This document shows, in pieces, positions 7,687 to 9,754 of a stretch of 9,754 nt of DNA; position 1 is the stretch's first letter; every line of letters begins with the position of its first letter. Origin of the DNA: Gammaproteobacteria bacterium (GTDB taxonomy: Bacteria > Pseudomonadota > Gammaproteobacteria > Thiomicrospirales > Thiomicrospiraceae); contig JAADDM010000306.1 in assembly GCA_013153955.1 (NCBI GenBank), positions 1 to 9,754 on the forward strand. Direction: 5' to 3'. A program made the position numbers and the translations under genes. The notes beneath the pieces were generated by a model that saw nothing but the letters and a program-made list of their open reading frames with translations, was not told the DNA's origin and made no database searches.

Positions 7687-8469
7687 TTACAGCTTTAAGC
7701 GTTTAAAAATGGCTTCTGGAATCGAGCGAATAATCAGCATAATGCCTGACCAGAAAAAAGGGGTATAGAGTGTATTTTTCTGTTTTTTAATGGCTTTGAC
7801 AATGCTGTCGGCAATCTGTTCTGGCTTTGCCCACAGAGCTCCTTTTTTAAAGTCTGCGGTCATGGGCGTATCGACAAACCCCGGTTTAATATCCAGCACG
7901 TGAACATTGTGAGGGGTTAAACGGTTGCGTAAACCCTGTAAGAAGCGCGAGACCATACCTTTGGCCGCGCCGTATACATAGTTGGATTGACGACCTCTAT
8001 CGCCTGCTACACTGGTAATCACCGCTAAGCTTCCCGAGCCTTGCTGTTCAAGTCGGTTGGCTAAAACAGTCAGTAGCGACAGAGTGCTGAGGGCATTGGT
8101 ATTTAACTCGGTCATCAGAGTGCTCAGCTCGGTTTGGCAAGCAGCTTGGTCGGGCAGTGTACCGTGTGCGATGAGGGTAATATCCACTGTATTAAGCGCC
8201 TCAAAAACACTGGCAATCACCGCTTCATGTTCCGCAAACTCATTTACATCAAGGGTCGCAGTATGTACTTGGTGTGCGCCGCGTATTTTGGCATCTTCTG
8301 CCAGTGTCTCTAGCTGTTCAGAATTTCGGGCAATTAAAAACAGGCTCGCATTCTGTTCTGCATAGCGACGAATGGTGGCCTGTGCAATGGCAGAAGTGGC
8401 GCCAATCACCAAAATATTTTGAGCAACAGGGTTTGCTGCCGTAGGAGATGTGGAAGGGGTTGATGTCAT
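7687..8469 (-). CDS. dprE2: DprE2-like short-chain dehydrogenase (polyprenyl-phospho-2-ketoribose reductase)
   Basis: This 260-residue classical short-chain dehydrogenase has a Rossmann loop GATSAIA (23-29, where the usual last glycine is alanine), IAHG (100-103), N123, catalytic S153, Y166-x-x-x-K170 and PGFVDTP (196-202). Compared from memory with mycobacterial DprE2 it shares the S-A/V-G-x-R-x-R-x-N-Y/F-V-Y-G layout before the catalytic lysine and a hydrophobic C-terminal stretch ending IPEAIFKRLKL, close to DprE2's IPRSIFRKLPI. DprE2 uses NADH to reduce the 2-keto lipid intermediate made by DprE1, completing conversion of polyprenyl-phospho-ribose to polyprenyl-phospho-arabinose. ATG 8469 has TAGGA (8476-8480) six bases upstream. 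It lies directly downstream of the DprE1-like gene, the mycobacterial order, which is the main reason for assigning this function and not a generic dehydrogenase. Confidence 0.85.
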   Translation of the reverse strand: MTSTPSTSPTAANPVAQNILVIGATSAIAQATIRRYAEQNASLFLIARNSEQLETLAEDAKIRGAHQVHTATLDVNEFAEHEAVIASVFEALNTVDITLIAHGTLPDQAACQTELSTLMTELNTNALSTLSLLTVLANRLEQQGSGSLAVITSVAGDRGRQSNYVYGAAKGMVSRFLQGLRNRLTPHNVHVLDIKPGFVDTPMTADFKKGALWAKPEQIADSIVKAIKKQKNTLYTPFFWSGIMLIIRSIPEAIFKRLKL

Positions 8470-8595
8470 GCGTTATCCTAAATTTTTTTTATGCTTAAAT
8501 TTATCTATTCTTAAAGGTGTCTGGTTTTAGTTTTGTGTCGTGTTGCCTATGTCGAGCGAGCCTACATCATTCCATGGTTCTGTTACGTCGGGTGC

Positions 8596-8618
8596 TTATG
8601 CTGATAAAGTGTGCATAA
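8596..8618. repeat. Short inverted repeat just after the dprE1-like stop
   Basis: TTATGC (8596-8601) and GCATAA (8613-8618) form a perfect six-base-pair stem with an 11-base loop, immediately after the dprE1-like stop codon on the minus strand. No T run follows, so it is at best an attenuator or an mRNA 3' end structure, and could be chance. The rest of the 152-base gap to the dprE2-like gene holds no coding frame of note, an A8 tract in the leader and no convincing promoter. Confidence 0.25.
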
Positions 8619-8621
8619 CGG

Positions 8622-9754
8622 CTACAGTAACCCCAGTCTTTGGGATTGCAAAGAGCTAAAGTGGCCGATGGCCTCTACTGAGGCTCTGACCTCTTGAAAC
8701 GCTTCCCAGTTAGGGTAGCTCTGTTTAAACGTTGCTTCGCTCATTCGGGCATCTTTTGCCAGATAGAGTCGGCCGCCATAGCTTAAAACAATTTCATCCA
8801 GTTGGTCTAAAAAGGCTAATAGGCTGCTGTCCATTTTAAAGTCGAGTGCCAGTGTGTAGCCTTCCATAGGGAAGCTTAAATAGTTGTCATTGCCTTTGCC
8901 AAAGGCTTTTAAGACGGCTAAAAATGAACCTCTTTTAGAGTCAGAGATAGTTTTTAAAATATGGGTCATCCCCTCAAGGCCTGCGGTCTTAGGCAGCACA
9001 AACTGATACTGAGTAAAGCCCTTTTTACCATAGAGTCTGTTCCAGTTTTGAATGCTGTCTAAGGGGTAAAAATAGGGGGCGTAGTGGACTTGACGTTGAC
9101 TCTGTTTCTGACGCGTCTTATGGTAATAAAGTGCGTTAAAGGCTTTAATAGAGTACGGGTTTAACAGGCTGTTGGGCATGCTGAAGGGGACGTTAAAGCG
9201 ACTCGGATTAGCAGGTTTTAGCAGGTTTTCTGTTTCGGTATCCAGCGCATCTTTGGGGGTATGTTCTCCCAGCATGAGCAGCGAACGACCTAGTTGATCT
9301 CCTGTGGCAAGGCAGTCAATCCAAGCCACTGAGTAAGTGGCCTGTTCATGGTGCTCAAACAGAGCCAAGGTTTCGGCTAAATTCGCTGTTTTATGGGTGG
9401 TTTCTGAGACGTAGGCAGATTCAATCGGAATCAACTTAAAGCTGGCTTCAACGATAACGCCTGTTAATCCCATGCCGCCACAAGTGGCTAAAAAGAGCAG
9501 CCGGTTTTCGGTCTGCGAGCAGGTAAGGGTTTCCCCCGAGGCGATGACCAGTTTTAATTGGGTGAGATGTTGTGAAAAGCTGCCGTCCAAATGGTGGTTT
9601 TTACCATGCACATCACTGGCAATCGCTCCGCCGACTGTGACAAATTGCGTGCCGGGCGTTACGGGTAAAAACCAGCCTTTAGGGACAAAAGTCTTTAATA
9701 AATCAGCAAAAGCGAGCCCTGCGGAGCAAGTAAGCAGGCCTGTCAGTTCATTAA
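8622..9754 (-). CDS. dprE1: DprE1-like FAD-dependent decaprenylphospho-ribose oxidase (5' end outside window)
   Basis: The frame stays open to the window edge, so at least 376 residues are present against about 460 in mycobacterial DprE1; roughly the first 80 are missing. The GTG at 9611 is not the start: it encodes Val inside the conserved FAD-binding segment. The preceding codons read GWFLPVTPGTQFVTVGGAIA then SDVHGKNHH, matching DprE1's VTIGGAIA-CDIHGKNHH. Other shared blocks are GSF, GLTG, WNRLYG, QYQFVLP, LSFP, GGRLYLAKDAR (catalytic-site Lys at 8754-8756, DprE1 K418) and a C-terminal RLGLL. The enzyme oxidises the 2'-hydroxyl of polyprenyl-phospho-ribose, and the adjacent dehydrogenase completes the epimerisation to D-arabinofuranose. 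The position of DprE1 Cys387 is alanine here (codon 8847-8849). The comparison with DprE1 is from memory of its sequence, but many blocks agree in order. Confidence 0.93.
   Translation of the reverse strand, partial: NELTGLLTCSAGLAFADLLKTFVPKGWFLPVTPGTQFVTVGGAIASDVHGKNHHLDGSFSQHLTQLKLVIASGETLTCSQTENRLLFLATCGGMGLTGVIVEASFKLIPIESAYVSETTHKTANLAETLALFEHHEQATYSVAWIDCLATGDQLGRSLLMLGEHTPKDALDTETENLLKPANPSRFNVPFSMPNSLLNPYSIKAFNALYYHKTRQKQSQRQVHYAPYFYPLDSIQNWNRLYGKKGFTQYQFVLPKTAGLEGMTHILKTISDSKRGSFLAVLKAFGKGNDNYLSFPMEGYTLALDFKMDSSLLAFLDQLDEIVLSYGGRLYLAKDARMSEATFKQSYPNWEAFQEVRASVEAIGHFSSLQSQRLGLL

Noticed and set aside
8057..8365. Plus-strand 102-codon frame inside the dprE2-like gene
   Set aside because: It is antisense to a clear short-chain dehydrogenase with intact catalytic motifs; the composition (Ser/Ala/Val/Cys-rich) is typical of a shadow frame.
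8622..9611. A complete 329-residue protein beginning at GTG 9611
   Set aside because: The frame continues open to the window edge, and the upstream codons encode the conserved VGGAIA-SDV part of the FAD-binding domain, so the GTG is an internal Val codon and the gene is truncated by the window.

Overview
The window looks like part of a moderate-GC gammaproteobacterial chromosome. The gene families (RmuC, a DTW-domain tRNA-modifying protein, GT2-GtrA, OafA-type acyltransferase) fit a Thiomicrospira/Hydrogenovibrio/Thiomicrorhabdus-like sulfur oxidiser, but that placement is an impression from gene content and was not computed. The window is nearly fully coding: no gene-free stretch reaches 300 bases, and I see no RNA genes, mobile elements or CRISPR arrays.

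Left part (about 1-3450). A rightward run holds the 3' end of an unrecognised gene (2-178), a small secreted basic protein of unknown function (189-770) and rmuC (767-2230, ATGA overlap). A leftward GNAT acetyltransferase (2250-2774) converges on rmuC and diverges from tapT, a DTW-domain tRNA-uridine aminocarboxypropyltransferase (2819-3442).

Right part (about 3490-9754). Five leftward genes appear to form one envelope-glycan locus. In transcription order they are: a DprE1-like FAD oxidoreductase cut by the window edge; a DprE2-like short-chain dehydrogenase; a multi-spanning GT39/ArnT-type GT-C glycosyltransferase; an acyltransferase-3 family membrane O-acyltransferase; and a GT2 polyprenyl-phosphate glycosyltransferase fused to a GtrA-type membrane domain. 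DprE1 and DprE2 are the two-enzyme 2'-epimerase that turns polyprenyl-phospho-ribose into polyprenyl-phospho-D-arabinofuranose in mycobacteria, the donor for cell-wall arabinan.

A plausible reading is that the locus makes lipid-linked D-arabinofuranose and a second lipid-linked sugar. The GtrA part would help move the lipid-sugar across the membrane, the GT-C enzyme would transfer sugar on the periplasmic side, and the acyltransferase would decorate the product. The acceptor (pilin, other protein, or polysaccharide) cannot be read from this window. The most notable details are the close DprE1 resemblance, the alanine at the position of the mycobacterial benzothiazinone-target cysteine, and a good sigma70-like promoter placed so near the GT-C start codon that the transcript may be nearly leaderless.
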